Source: Sulfitobacter sp. F26204
Lineage (GTDB): Bacteria > Pseudomonadota > Alphaproteobacteria > Rhodobacterales > Rhodobacteraceae
Reading direction: 5' to 3'
Length of the DNA: 64,000 nt
Assembly: GCF_026410305.1 (NCBI RefSeq)
Contig: NZ_JAPMLQ010000005.1
Coordinates: 124,001-188,000, forward strand
Positions 54,791-63,453 of the stretch are shown piece after piece. Numbering within the stretch: position 1 is the first letter of the stretch; each line of letters opens with the position of its first letter. Both the position numbers and the translations under genes were made by a program. The notes below the pieces were generated by a model. That model was not told the DNA's origin. It was given only the letters and a program-made list of their open reading frames with translations, and did no database searches.

Positions 54791-55723
54791 TCAGGCCGTC
54801 ATTTGAGCTCCACGGAGTGCCAGATCCTCGATCTCCGAACGAAGTTTTTTTAACGTTGGTTTGGTATTGCCGCTGTCCCAGTATAATCGGATTTCCAGTT
54901 GATGAACGTCTTCCGGGTCGCCCACAATCTGTAGCCGTCCATCATCCAGTTCTTCTTGGCACAATGCTTGCGGCAGCCAGCCAAAACCAAAGCCTTCCAG
55001 TATCATTGCCTTGACAGAAATCGCGAGGGCGCTTTGGTTGACAACCAGAATTTTTGGGCCGTTGACCTTGCGCCGCAGCGAACAATCTACCACGGAACGC
55101 AATGCAGAAACCGTACCATAAGACAACAGGGATACCGGATCTTTCGTGCCTGTGTTGGGATCATGTAATGGACCGGTGTTGCCTGGTTTTGACACGGGGA
55201 TGAAGGTATCGGTTGTGAGTGTCAGATATTCGCTTTTACTGATTTCCAAAGGTGCCAGGTAATCCATTTCCGGATGCCAATAGGTGAGGATCACATCGCA
55301 ATATTGTTGCTGCAGCGCCGACACAAATTGATCAGCCGCCCAGCTGGTCGAATTCAGATCGATGTCCAGCCCACCCTTTTCCACAAGTGGCGCTATGTGG
55401 GTTTTGTAATGAGTCAAGTAAAGCGATTGCGAGGTAGCAAAGCGGATTATGTTCTCACCCGCGGCATCAATGATCTGGCAGCGTTCCAATGTCTCTTGAT
55501 AGGTTCGCAGCATGATCCGGGCTTGTGGTAGAAAGACCTCGCCCGCAGGCGTCAGCGATAGCGGCAATGTTTGGCGGTTGATCAGCTTGACGCCGATTTC
55601 TTCTTCCAATGCGCGAATGCGGCGTGAAAATGCAGGTTGACTGACATTGCGCTCCTCCGCAGCCCGCGAGAAGTTTTTCTGCGCGACCAAAGCCTCAAAG
55701 TCCCTGAGCCAGGCAATATCCAA
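54791..55723 (-). CDS. LysR family transcriptional regulator
   Basis: A 310-aa protein with the N-terminal LysR HTH: WLRDFEALVAQKNFSRAAEE, then RNVSQPAFSRRIRALEEEIG and the wing 'RQTLPLSLTPAGEVFL'. The remaining 220 residues are the periplasmic-binding-like effector domain. It follows dppF by 30 nt in the same direction, so it is probably cotranscribed with the transporter, unlike the usual divergent LysR arrangement. It may control the dpp or dav genes; this is not shown. Confidence 0.92.
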   Translation of the reverse strand: MDIAWLRDFEALVAQKNFSRAAEERNVSQPAFSRRIRALEEEIGVKLINRQTLPLSLTPAGEVFLPQARIMLRTYQETLERCQIIDAAGENIIRFATSQSLYLTHYKTHIAPLVEKGGLDIDLNSTSWAADQFVSALQQQYCDVILTYWHPEMDYLAPLEISKSEYLTLTTDTFIPVSKPGNTGPLHDPNTGTKDPVSLLSYGTVSALRSVVDCSLRRKVNGPKILVVNQSALAISVKAMILEGFGFGWLPQALCQEELDDGRLQIVGDPEDVHQLEIRLYWDSGNTKPTLKKLRSEIEDLALRGAQMTA

Positions 55724-55753
55724 GTGAGCAATCCGTATTATGACGTCGGATGT

Positions 55754-56785
55754 TTAATCAACCATCCGGTTTTCTTCAACCGCATGACAGGCCACCATGG
55801 AGCCATCCGGTTGTTGCACCGGTCGGGGTTGTTCCATGCGGCACCGATCATTTGCATAGGCGCATCGGCTTGCGAACGGGCACCCTTGCGGCAGATTGAT
55901 TGGTGTCGGAATTTCCCCCTTGAGCCGGATGTGATTGGGCTTGTCGTCCTTAAGCTGTGGAACCGCCGACAGCAATGCGCGGGTGTATGGGTGTTTTGGA
56001 TTCTCGAACAGTGTTGCCGTGTCTGCCAATTCACAGACCGACCCAAGATAAAGAACCGCGACACGGGTACCAAAATGCTGAACCACGCTCAGGTCATGGG
56101 TGATGAACAGATAGGTCAGGCCGCGTTGGTCCTTGGCTTCAAGCATCAAGTTTAGAACCTGTGCCTGAATGGAGACATCCAGCGCCGAGATCGGCTCATC
56201 CGCTATTATGAATTCCGGATCGACAGTCAGAGCGCGGGCAATTGCAATCCGTTGCCGTTGACCGCCAGAAAATTCATGCGGGTATCGCGCTGACCAACTG
56301 GGATCGACACCAACAGAGGTCATGACCTCTGCCACTTTATCACGTATCTCGGCTCGGCTGTAACCAGGATTGTGATAGCGCACGGGCTCTTCCAAGGCCT
56401 GTTGAATATTCATCCGGGAATTAAGCGATGCATAAGGGTTTTGGAAAATCATCTGCATCTTTTTACGCAACGGTATCAGTGCCCGGCGTGACATGTCATC
56501 AATGCGTTCCCCGGCATAATGGATCTCACCTGCGTTTGGCTTGAGCAGGCCGGCGATCAAACGGGCAACTGTAGATTTTCCACAGCCACTTTCCCCGACA
56601 ACACAGAGTGCTTCGCCACGGTCTACTTTCAGTGAAACATTGTTCACCGCATGGACAGACCGTCGCTCACGGATAACCCTGCCCTTGCGCCATTTGATGG
56701 TTTCCAAAAACCCTTGGTCCAGATCAAAGCGTTTCTTGACCTGCCGAAGATCAAGCAGGGGACCATCGTCGACGATATCCTTCAT
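55754..56785 (-). CDS. dppF: Peptide/opine ABC transporter ATP-binding protein (DppF/OppF type)
   Basis: A 343-aa ATPase: Walker A GESGCGKST, signature FSGGQRQRIAIARAL, Walker B FIIADEPISALD and the H-loop THD. The C-terminal oligopeptide-transporter extension contains GCPFASRCAYANDRC. An N-terminal insertion of about 30 residues (LETIKWRKGRVIRERRSVH) fits OppF-type proteins that interrupt the first strand. It overlaps dppD by 4 nt. Confidence 0.93.
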   Translation of the reverse strand: MKDIVDDGPLLDLRQVKKRFDLDQGFLETIKWRKGRVIRERRSVHAVNNVSLKVDRGEALCVVGESGCGKSTVARLIAGLLKPNAGEIHYAGERIDDMSRRALIPLRKKMQMIFQNPYASLNSRMNIQQALEEPVRYHNPGYSRAEIRDKVAEVMTSVGVDPSWSARYPHEFSGGQRQRIAIARALTVDPEFIIADEPISALDVSIQAQVLNLMLEAKDQRGLTYLFITHDLSVVQHFGTRVAVLYLGSVCELADTATLFENPKHPYTRALLSAVPQLKDDKPNHIRLKGEIPTPINLPQGCPFASRCAYANDRCRMEQPRPVQQPDGSMVACHAVEENRMVD

Positions 56786-57774
56786 GCGGGTTGCTCCTCG
56801 GTGTTTTCCTGGTGCAGGCGGCTCACTTCATGACAGGCAACCTCGACATGGGCATATTGCACTGTTTCCGGTCGTGTTGTGCGGCAATGGTCACGGACGT
56901 ATTCGCAGCGCGGGCTAAAAGGACAACCCGGTGGAATCGCTGTCAAAGACGGCATGTTGCCGGGGATCTGCTTTAACCGCATGCCAGGTTTGGTTTGTTG
57001 TGGCAGCGCGTTGATCAAACCCTGAGTATAGGGATGTTGTGGATCATTGATGATCTCGCGGGTACGACCCGCTTCGATGATCTTACCCGCATACATGACC
57101 AAGGTACGTTCGGTCATTTGGCTGACGACACCCAGATCGTGAGTGATCAGGATCAGGCCCACCTTGTTGGATTGGCACAGTTCAAGCAGCAATTCCATGA
57201 TGTCCGCCTGAATTGTCACGTCGAGCGCGGTTGTCGGCTCATCCGCGATGATCAGTTCGGGGTCAAGCAATAGGGCAATTGCAATTATGATCCGCTGGCG
57301 CATTCCGCCGGACAATTCATGCGGATATTGTGCAAGCCGTTCTTCGGGCGACGGAATATAGACTTCTCGCAATTTGACGATTGCGATCTGCTCTGCTTCG
57401 GCTTTGCTGAGGGTACGATGGGCCATCAAGGTTTCGACCATTTGCTGCCCGATGGTTAAAACCGGGTTCAAAGTGACCATCGGATCCTGAAAGATCATTG
57501 CCATGCGGTTGCCACGGATCCCACGCATCCGCGATTGTGGCATTTTCACGATGTCCTCGCCTCTGAACAGTATTTTTCCGGCGTCAATGAACCCGGGGCG
57601 GCTCAACAAATTCATCAGCGAAAATCCTGTGATGGATTTGCCTGCGCCGGATTCACCGACAATTCCCAGACGCTCGCCCTTGGCCAGATCAAAGCTGATG
57701 TTGTCCAGCGCTGTTACAGTGTGATCGCGCATCGCAAATTTGACTGTCAGATCACGTACGGAAAGCAGAGACAT
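56782..57774 (-). CDS. dppD: Peptide/opine ABC transporter ATP-binding protein (DppD/OppD type)
   Basis: A 330-aa ATPase: Walker [14 protein letters not shown], signature LSGGMRQRI, Walker [15 protein letters not shown]-loop THDLGVV, and the C-terminal [15 protein letters not shown] extension. Together with DppF it forms the heterodimeric motor. It begins 5 nt after dppC. Confidence 0.93.
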   Translation of the reverse strand: MSLLSVRDLTVKFAMRDHTVTALDNISFDLAKGERLGIVGESGAGKSITGFSLMNLLSRPGFIDAGKILFRGEDIVKMPQSRMRGIRGNRMAMIFQDPMVTLNPVLTIGQQMVETLMAHRTLSKAEAEQIAIVKLREVYIPSPEERLAQYPHELSGGMRQRIIIAIALLLDPELIIADEPTTALDVTIQADIMELLLELCQSNKVGLILITHDLGVVSQMTERTLVMYAGKIIEAGRTREIINDPQHPYTQGLINALPQQTKPGMRLKQIPGNMPSLTAIPPGCPFSPRCEYVRDHCRTTRPETVQYAHVEVACHEVSRLHQENTEEQPA

Positions 57775-57779
57775 GGTGT

Positions 57780-58724
57780 TTATCCCTTATACAATTTGGG
57801 GTTCAGGACATCGCGCATCCAATCACCCAGAAGATTGATCACCAGCACCAAAACCACCAATAGAACCCCGGGGATCGCAGTGATCCACCAACTGCCCGAA
57901 AAGATATAATCAAAGCCGGAGGAAATCAGCGAACCGAGCGAAGGTTGGCTTGGCGGCATGCCCAGGCCGAGGAAACTGAGTGAAGCTTCCGAAATGATGG
58001 CATTGGCGACCTGTACAGTGGAAATGACAAAGATCGGCGACAGTGAATTGGGCAGGATGTGGCGCACCATGATCCGCAGCGGTCCAAATCCCAGAACGCG
58101 CGCGCTGTCGACATATTCTTTCTTTTTTTCAGCCAGCACTGTCGCGCGCACGGTTCGTGCATATTGTGGCCATTCGGCGACGCCAATCACCGCAATCAGA
58201 AAATAGATCGCGTATTGATTGAATGTTTCGGAGCCAAACATCGCCTGCGTCACGGCGAGAAAAATAATTGCCACCATGAGCGTAGAGAAAGACAACTGAA
58301 TATCTGCCATCCGCATCAGGAGACTATCCAGTCGCCCCCCGACATAGCCAGCGATCAATCCGATAGAGATGCCAAGAAAGGCCTGAAGCATGACCGCGCA
58401 AAGACCGATGAGCAATGACAGCCGAGTGCCATAAAGGATCGTTGACCACAGATCACGCCCCTGATCGTCGGTGCCAAAGACAAATTGCGCATCGGAGCCG
58501 TCGATCCAAACCGGGGGGAATTCGCTGTTCATGATGTCGATCTGCGCGGGATCATAAGGATTGAAAGGTGCGATGATCGGCGCGAGCAACGCCATTGCTG
58601 TAATGAAAACAAAGATGGCCAAAGACACAACAGCGACAGGATTGCGGCGAAAACTATATCCCATGTTGGAATTCCAGATCCGGCTCCAACGGGATGCTTT
58701 TGCGGGGTTTGTTGTCATTGTCAT
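57780..58724 (-). CDS. dppC: Peptide/opine ABC transporter permease (DppC type)
   Basis: A 314-aa membrane protein with six hydrophobic helices and an N-terminal cytoplasmic segment. FGTDDQGRDLWSTILYGTRL and the EAA loop region 'EYVDSARVLGFGPLRIMVRHILPNSL' are DppC hallmarks. It overlaps dppB by 4 nt, so both permeases are translated together. Confidence 0.94.
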   Translation of the reverse strand: MTMTTNPAKASRWSRIWNSNMGYSFRRNPVAVVSLAIFVFITAMALLAPIIAPFNPYDPAQIDIMNSEFPPVWIDGSDAQFVFGTDDQGRDLWSTILYGTRLSLLIGLCAVMLQAFLGISIGLIAGYVGGRLDSLLMRMADIQLSFSTLMVAIIFLAVTQAMFGSETFNQYAIYFLIAVIGVAEWPQYARTVRATVLAEKKKEYVDSARVLGFGPLRIMVRHILPNSLSPIFVISTVQVANAIISEASLSFLGLGMPPSQPSLGSLISSGFDYIFSGSWWITAIPGVLLVVLVLVINLLGDWMRDVLNPKLYKG

Positions 58725-59701
58725 GCGCCCATTCTCGCAAGGTTAACTGTCGGATTGACCAGGCCGTAAATCAGATCGACCACTGTATTGGTCAGAACAA
58801 AGATGAAGCCGACAACAATCAGATAAGCCACGATCAACGGTGTATCGACGCGGTTCACAGCTTCCAGAAACATGAACCCCATACCCGGCCATTGGAACAC
58901 CGTTTCGGTCAGGATCGTATAGGCGACCATGGTGCCGATTTGCACACCACCCACTGTAATGACCGGTAGAAGTGTGTTCTTGAGCGCATGAACAAAATAG
59001 ATCCGATAGGGGCGGATACCCTTGGCCTTGGCGTATTTCACATATTCGCTTTGTAGAACTTCCATCATTTCGGCGCGGATAAGACGCACAAACAGAGGCA
59101 GCATGATCGACGCCAGCGCCAGGGACGGCAACAAGATATGGGCCCAACCATCCAGCGTGGCAAAGTTGGTATCCCAATTGCCAAAGACGGTCACGACATC
59201 CCCGCGTCCGTAAGAGGGCAGCAAGTTCAGTTCGACTGAAAAGACAAAGATCATGAGGATTGCGGTTAGGAAAACGGGAATGGAAATGCCGACAATTGAC
59301 ACACCCATGATGAGCCGGCTCAGAAGCGCATTCGGCTTGATCGCGGTGTAAACGCCCAGCGGAACAGAGAAGCCGACAATGATCAGCGTCGCGCCGAGAA
59401 CCAATTCAAGTGTGGCGGGCAACTTTTTCAGGATAACATCCAGCGCAGGCTCTTTGAAAAAGTAACTGGTTCCAAGATCGCCTTGAAGCGCATTGCCCAG
59501 GAATCGCGAATACTGTCTGAAAAAACTGTCGTTCAATCCGAGTTCGTCGCGTAGCTGTTGGCGCACTTCTTCTGAAACGGATTGCCCGACAAGCTCGCGC
59601 AGCGGATCACCCAGATTATCCTGAATGGCAAAGCCGACCAACGAGATGACAAGCATTACCGCAATGGCCTGAAAAACACGTTTCACGAGATAGGCGAGCA
59701 T
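58721..59701 (-). CDS. dppB: Peptide/opine ABC transporter permease (DppB type)
   Basis: A 326-aa membrane protein with six hydrophobic helices. 'MLAYLVKRVFQAIAVMLVISLVGF' opens it, and the EAA loop is 'EYVKYAKAKGIRPYRIYFVHALKNTLLPVITV', as in DppB/OppB. It is separated from dppA by 149 bp containing a terminator-like hairpin. Confidence 0.94.
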   Translation of the reverse strand: MLAYLVKRVFQAIAVMLVISLVGFAIQDNLGDPLRELVGQSVSEEVRQQLRDELGLNDSFFRQYSRFLGNALQGDLGTSYFFKEPALDVILKKLPATLELVLGATLIIVGFSVPLGVYTAIKPNALLSRLIMGVSIVGISIPVFLTAILMIFVFSVELNLLPSYGRGDVVTVFGNWDTNFATLDGWAHILLPSLALASIMLPLFVRLIRAEMMEVLQSEYVKYAKAKGIRPYRIYFVHALKNTLLPVITVGGVQIGTMVAYTILTETVFQWPGMGFMFLEAVNRVDTPLIVAYLIVVGFIFVLTNTVVDLIYGLVNPTVNLARMGA

Positions 59702-59802
59702 AATTCCAAACCCAAATGTTGGTTACTTTATTGATGGTCGAGTTGTTTGCTGATGGGCGGTATACAAAGCAGCGCGCATGAAAAAACAACCTGTAAAAAG
59801 AA

Positions 59803-59832
59803 TCCGGGGCGTACCTGTTGGCCCGCCCCGGA
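59803..59832 (-). terminator. Terminator-like hairpin with U tract between dppA and dppB (attenuator)
   Basis: Arms TCCGGGGCG (59803-59811) and CGCCCCGGA (59824-59832) pair perfectly over 9 bp with a 12-nt loop. On the minus strand the stem is followed by TTCTTTTT, so it has the form of an intrinsic terminator 18 nt after the dppA stop. As dppBCDF lie downstream without an evident own promoter, it is probably leaky. Confidence 0.7.
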
Positions 59833-59850
59833 CGCGTTCCTGCGCTTGGC

Positions 59851-61410
59851 TTACTTGTCGACGACAAGGTCACCAAAATATGGGAAGTTCAGAGCGTTCA
59901 CGATGGGTGCTGCGTTGACACCCTTGCGGGCACCCCATGCGAGGTTCTGCCAGTGCAGCGGCACAAAGGCGGCTTCTTCATACAGAATACCTTCAAGCTT
60001 TTTCAGCATTTCACCACGCTTTTCAGCATCAGTTTCGCCATTGCTTGCAACCATGAGAGCGTCTGCTTCGGCGTTACAATAGTTGCCCGAGTTGTACTGA
60101 CCATTGCCAGTCGCTTCATCGGGGCAGGCCGTCAGAAACTGGTGGAAGTTCGCACTGTCTTCTGTATCAGCGTGCCAGCCGATCATCATCATGTCAGCAG
60201 CGCGTTCGTCAAACTTGGGCCAGTACTGGGCTTTTGGCACGGTCTGCAGATCAACTTTGATATTGATTTTTGACAACATGGAAGCAACTGCTTGCGCGAT
60301 CTTGTCATCGTTCACGTAACGGTTGTTCGGTGCCAGCATCGTGATCTCAAAGCCGTCGGCATAGCCTGCTTCCGCCATCAGTGCCTTTGCTTTTTCAACG
60401 TCAAAACGTGGTTTCAGATTGGCATCATGGCCAAGGTAACCAGCCGGGCTTGCCTGTGCACCCACTGTACCAAAGCCACGCATGATACGGTCAACGATAC
60501 CCGCGTTGTTCACGGCATAGTCGATTGCCTGGCGGACGCGCACATCTTTGAATGCTTCGACGCGGTTCTGGTTCATTTGGAAGGTGATGATCCGTGTACC
60601 AGCCATGGTGATCAGATCCGTGCCTTCGTTTTCTTCAACGCGCTTAAGATCTGTTGGTGGGACCGGTGCAATGAAATCAACGTCACCGGACAACAATGCC
60701 GCTACGCGTGTTGGATCTTCCTTGATCGGTGTCAGAATGATCTTGTCTACGTTGCCTTTTGACGCAGTGTCCCAGTATCCGTCAAAACGGTCAAATTCCA
60801 TCTTAACGCCTTGTTCACGTTCGGTTACCACATAGGGGCCGGTGCCTGATACGTTGCGCGACGCAAAGCTGTCGCCGTGTTTGACAAGCTCTGATTTGTC
60901 TTTGCCGTCATCTGTCGTACCGGTATAGAACTTGCTGTCCATCGGAAAGATGTAGGTCGCTGTATGCAAGACCAGCGGATAGGGTTCAGAAGTAATCAGG
61001 TCGAATGTGTCGTCGTCAATGACTTTGACATCAGAGAACAAGCTGAAGATACCCTTGAAATCCGGGCTTTCTTTCAGGCGGTCAAAGGTCCATTCAACAT
61101 CATTTGCGGTCAATTCGTTACCAGAGTGGAATTTGACACCATCGCGCAGATGAAAGCGCGTTGTGGTTTCGTCAATCTGCTCCCAGCTTTCTGCCAGGCG
61201 GGCTTCAAACTGCAGGTCCTGCGTCCAGCGCACCAGCGGATCAAATACCATATGGGACAACTGCAATGTGCCCCCGGAGAGTTGCTCGTGCGGGTCAAGC
61301 GAGACCGGATCGGCGTCATAGGCAACTTTTACGGTAACCTCCGCCTGCGCAACAGTGCTGAAGACGGCGGTGACGGCGCCGGCAGCAGCAATGCGGATAA
61401 ATTTATTCAT
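59851..61410 (-). CDS. dppA: Peptide/opine ABC transporter substrate-binding protein (family 5)
   Basis: A 519-aa periplasmic receptor with a Sec signal (MNKFIRIAAAGAVTAVFSTV, cleavage near AQAEV). The family 5 regions 'YDADPVSLDPHEQLSGGTLQ', 'FHLRDGVKFHSGNELTANDVEWTF' and 'VRQAIDYAVN' are clear. ATG 61410 follows AGGAGGA; a longer frame to 61545 is ignored. Ligands of this family include peptides, opines and amino-acid derivatives; the nearby lysine-degradation genes hint at lysine-containing compounds. Confidence 0.93.
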   Translation of the reverse strand: MNKFIRIAAAGAVTAVFSTVAQAEVTVKVAYDADPVSLDPHEQLSGGTLQLSHMVFDPLVRWTQDLQFEARLAESWEQIDETTTRFHLRDGVKFHSGNELTANDVEWTFDRLKESPDFKGIFSLFSDVKVIDDDTFDLITSEPYPLVLHTATYIFPMDSKFYTGTTDDGKDKSELVKHGDSFASRNVSGTGPYVVTEREQGVKMEFDRFDGYWDTASKGNVDKIILTPIKEDPTRVAALLSGDVDFIAPVPPTDLKRVEENEGTDLITMAGTRIITFQMNQNRVEAFKDVRVRQAIDYAVNNAGIVDRIMRGFGTVGAQASPAGYLGHDANLKPRFDVEKAKALMAEAGYADGFEITMLAPNNRYVNDDKIAQAVASMLSKINIKVDLQTVPKAQYWPKFDERAADMMMIGWHADTEDSANFHQFLTACPDEATGNGQYNSGNYCNAEADALMVASNGETDAEKRGEMLKKLEGILYEEAAFVPLHWQNLAWGARKGVNAAPIVNALNFPYFGDLVVDK

Positions 61411-61779
61411 GGTGTTTCCTCCTTGTCGGAAACCAAGCATTGGCCTCCTGTGTTGGTGGCAGATTGTTAAGACATGCAGGGACAGATGCGCCAATGCCAA
61501 TTTCAAATCGCTCATGCAAATTTGGAATACCGCCGTTTTGCCCAAGGCTGAAAGGCGCAGTAGCGCCAGTAGGTTAATAGAAATGTCTTGAATCCCTGGA
61601 TTGCGGATTGTTGGTCAGTCTGACCAAAGGGTGCTGCTTGTGCCTATTGGCCATGCGGCCTCTCCGATGGATCGAACACGGGAGGCCGCCGCGTGAATCA
61701 ATCTGCGTGTCGCCGGTGAACGGAGCGACTTCATCAGGTTTAGAAATGCTTCTAAACCTCCCGCAAAACCGATACAGGC
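61411..61779. promoter_or_regulatory. Intergenic region between davB and dppA with two inverted repeats
   Basis: AGGTTTAGAA (61736-61745) and TTCTAAACCT (61750-61759) form a perfect 10-bp stem with a 4-nt loop, 20 nt after davB; it may end the dav transcript. TTGGTCAG (61611-61618) and CTGACCAA (61620-61627) form a 17-bp symmetric element resembling GntR-type sites, about 200 bp before dppA, and may control the transporter operon. No gene is supported in the gap. Confidence 0.55.
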
Positions 61780-63453
61780 TTATTCTCCCAAGTCAATCGG
61801 GCCGTGTTCTGGATAGGCATCTCCAGGGCCAGGATTAGAGCGTGGCGATGCCCCTCCCAAATGGTTCATTACACCCCAAACAGCATTCAGGGCTGTCTGA
61901 ACCGCGCCCTCAACCCATGCGGGGGTCCAACTGATGCCATCACCGGCAAGGAATAGTCCGCGCTGTTCCCTGGGCATTTCGGACTGCATGAAATGGCCGT
62001 ACATTCGGTGATTATATCTGTAATGCCCCGGCAGGGCCCCCTTGAATGCGCCAAGAAAATTTTCGTCACTTTCCCAACTGACTGTGATCGGGTTGCCGAT
62101 AATATGTTTAGCTATGTTGACGTCAGGATAGATCTTTCGCAAAGAATCCAGTGCCAGCTCAACCCGTTTATCAATAGGTAGAGGTTCCATTTTCAAAGCA
62201 TCCGACATCCAAGAATATGTCAGACAGATCACTGCGGGTTCGTCCGGCCCGTTCTCAAAAAGGTAGGTGCCCCGTGTCATGCGGTCCGTCAACGTGACAC
62301 TCATCTTCTCGCGACCGGTAACTGGATCACGATCGCGCCAAAACGGACGATCGACCATCACAAAGGTTTTCGATGACTGCATGTATCGCGTGCGGTCCAA
62401 CGCCATCCACATCTTCTGACTTAATAAACGTTCGTCGAATTCCATCGATGTGGTCATCAGCCAACTTTGGCAGGTACTGATCAAGGCATCAAATTTTTCG
62501 ATGCGCCCCCAGCGATCCGTGACCACAAAGGGCCCTTCATCGCCTTCACGCTGGACCTTCACCACTCCGGGAAAGGTTGATCCGCCGTGCAATTTTTCCA
62601 AGGTCATATCGGGCGACCAATGTTCCATCTTGCGCGGCGACCGCACCCACAGGCCGCGGGGAACCTGCTCTACACCGCCAACCATAAACCGTTGGTCATC
62701 GTCGAGCCGCAACAGGTTGACCCGCAAAATTTCAAGCATTGAATTTGGAAAATCGCTGTCCCAGCCACCGGTTCCGAAACCGACCTGCCCAAACACCTCC
62801 CTATGGCGGAACGACAATTTTCTGAAGGCGTCCGAAGACGCAATGAAATCATAAAAACTGCGATCATCCCAATCGCGTACGATCGGGTTCCACAGTTCCT
62901 TGACCCGTGGCGCATCGCGGTTTTTTATGGCTGTTTGCAAAGCGGCGAAATCTGCGTGATCTTCAAGGGCACGGTTGTATGCATCGCCGACTTCACGAAA
63001 CAAGGGCGGCAAGTCATCAACCGTTTCCGCATAAAACGGTTCGCCAGCAAGGTCGATCACGGTTGATCCGGCAGCTGCAGTCAAAGGGTTTGGAAAGGGC
63101 CGAGTCTTGATACCCAGCATATCGACGTAGCGATAAAAAGCAGTCGAGGAGATCGGGAACCTCATTCCTCCCAATTCGGCGATGGCGGTGCTGGAACCTT
63201 CGAATGACTGGCTGCGCAACCTTCCGCCAAACTGTCCGGATTCGTAAACGACGGGGTGAAGGCCCAGTTTCATCAATTCGTAGGCACTGACTATGCCCGC
63301 GATGCCGGCACCAATAATACCAACTTTGCGTCCATGGTTTTCCGCAGGAATGGAGCCGATCCCCTCAGGGCTGTTGATCCAGTTATCAAAGGAAAACGTG
63401 AAATCAGGTCCATAGGCCGTTACCTCGGGATTGGGTCTGCCGCTTTCAGTCAT
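61780..63453 (-). CDS. davB: L-lysine 2-monooxygenase (flavin amine oxidase family)
   Basis: Oxidatively decarboxylates L-lysine to 5-aminovaleramide. The 557-aa protein matches the length and recalled sequence blocks of Pseudomonas DavB: VGIIGAGIAGIVSAYELMKL (FAD, residues 44-63), ELGGMRFPISSTAFYRYVD, FGQVGFGTGGWDSDFPNSML, KMWMALDRTRYMQSSKTFVM and the C-terminal WTPAWVEGAVQTALNAVWG. These separate it from the related tryptophan monooxygenase IaaM. Its ATG overlaps the davA stop by 8 nt. Confidence 0.92.
   Translation of the reverse strand: MTESGRPNPEVTAYGPDFTFSFDNWINSPEGIGSIPAENHGRKVGIIGAGIAGIVSAYELMKLGLHPVVYESGQFGGRLRSQSFEGSSTAIAELGGMRFPISSTAFYRYVDMLGIKTRPFPNPLTAAAGSTVIDLAGEPFYAETVDDLPPLFREVGDAYNRALEDHADFAALQTAIKNRDAPRVKELWNPIVRDWDDRSFYDFIASSDAFRKLSFRHREVFGQVGFGTGGWDSDFPNSMLEILRVNLLRLDDDQRFMVGGVEQVPRGLWVRSPRKMEHWSPDMTLEKLHGGSTFPGVVKVQREGDEGPFVVTDRWGRIEKFDALISTCQSWLMTTSMEFDERLLSQKMWMALDRTRYMQSSKTFVMVDRPFWRDRDPVTGREKMSVTLTDRMTRGTYLFENGPDEPAVICLTYSWMSDALKMEPLPIDKRVELALDSLRKIYPDVNIAKHIIGNPITVSWESDENFLGAFKGALPGHYRYNHRMYGHFMQSEMPREQRGLFLAGDGISWTPAWVEGAVQTALNAVWGVMNHLGGASPRSNPGPGDAYPEHGPIDLGE

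Noticed and set aside
61780..63453. Tryptophan 2-monooxygenase (IaaM, auxin synthesis)
   Set aside because: Family and length agree, but the sequence blocks match lysine monooxygenase DavB much better, and the partner is a DavA-like amidase.
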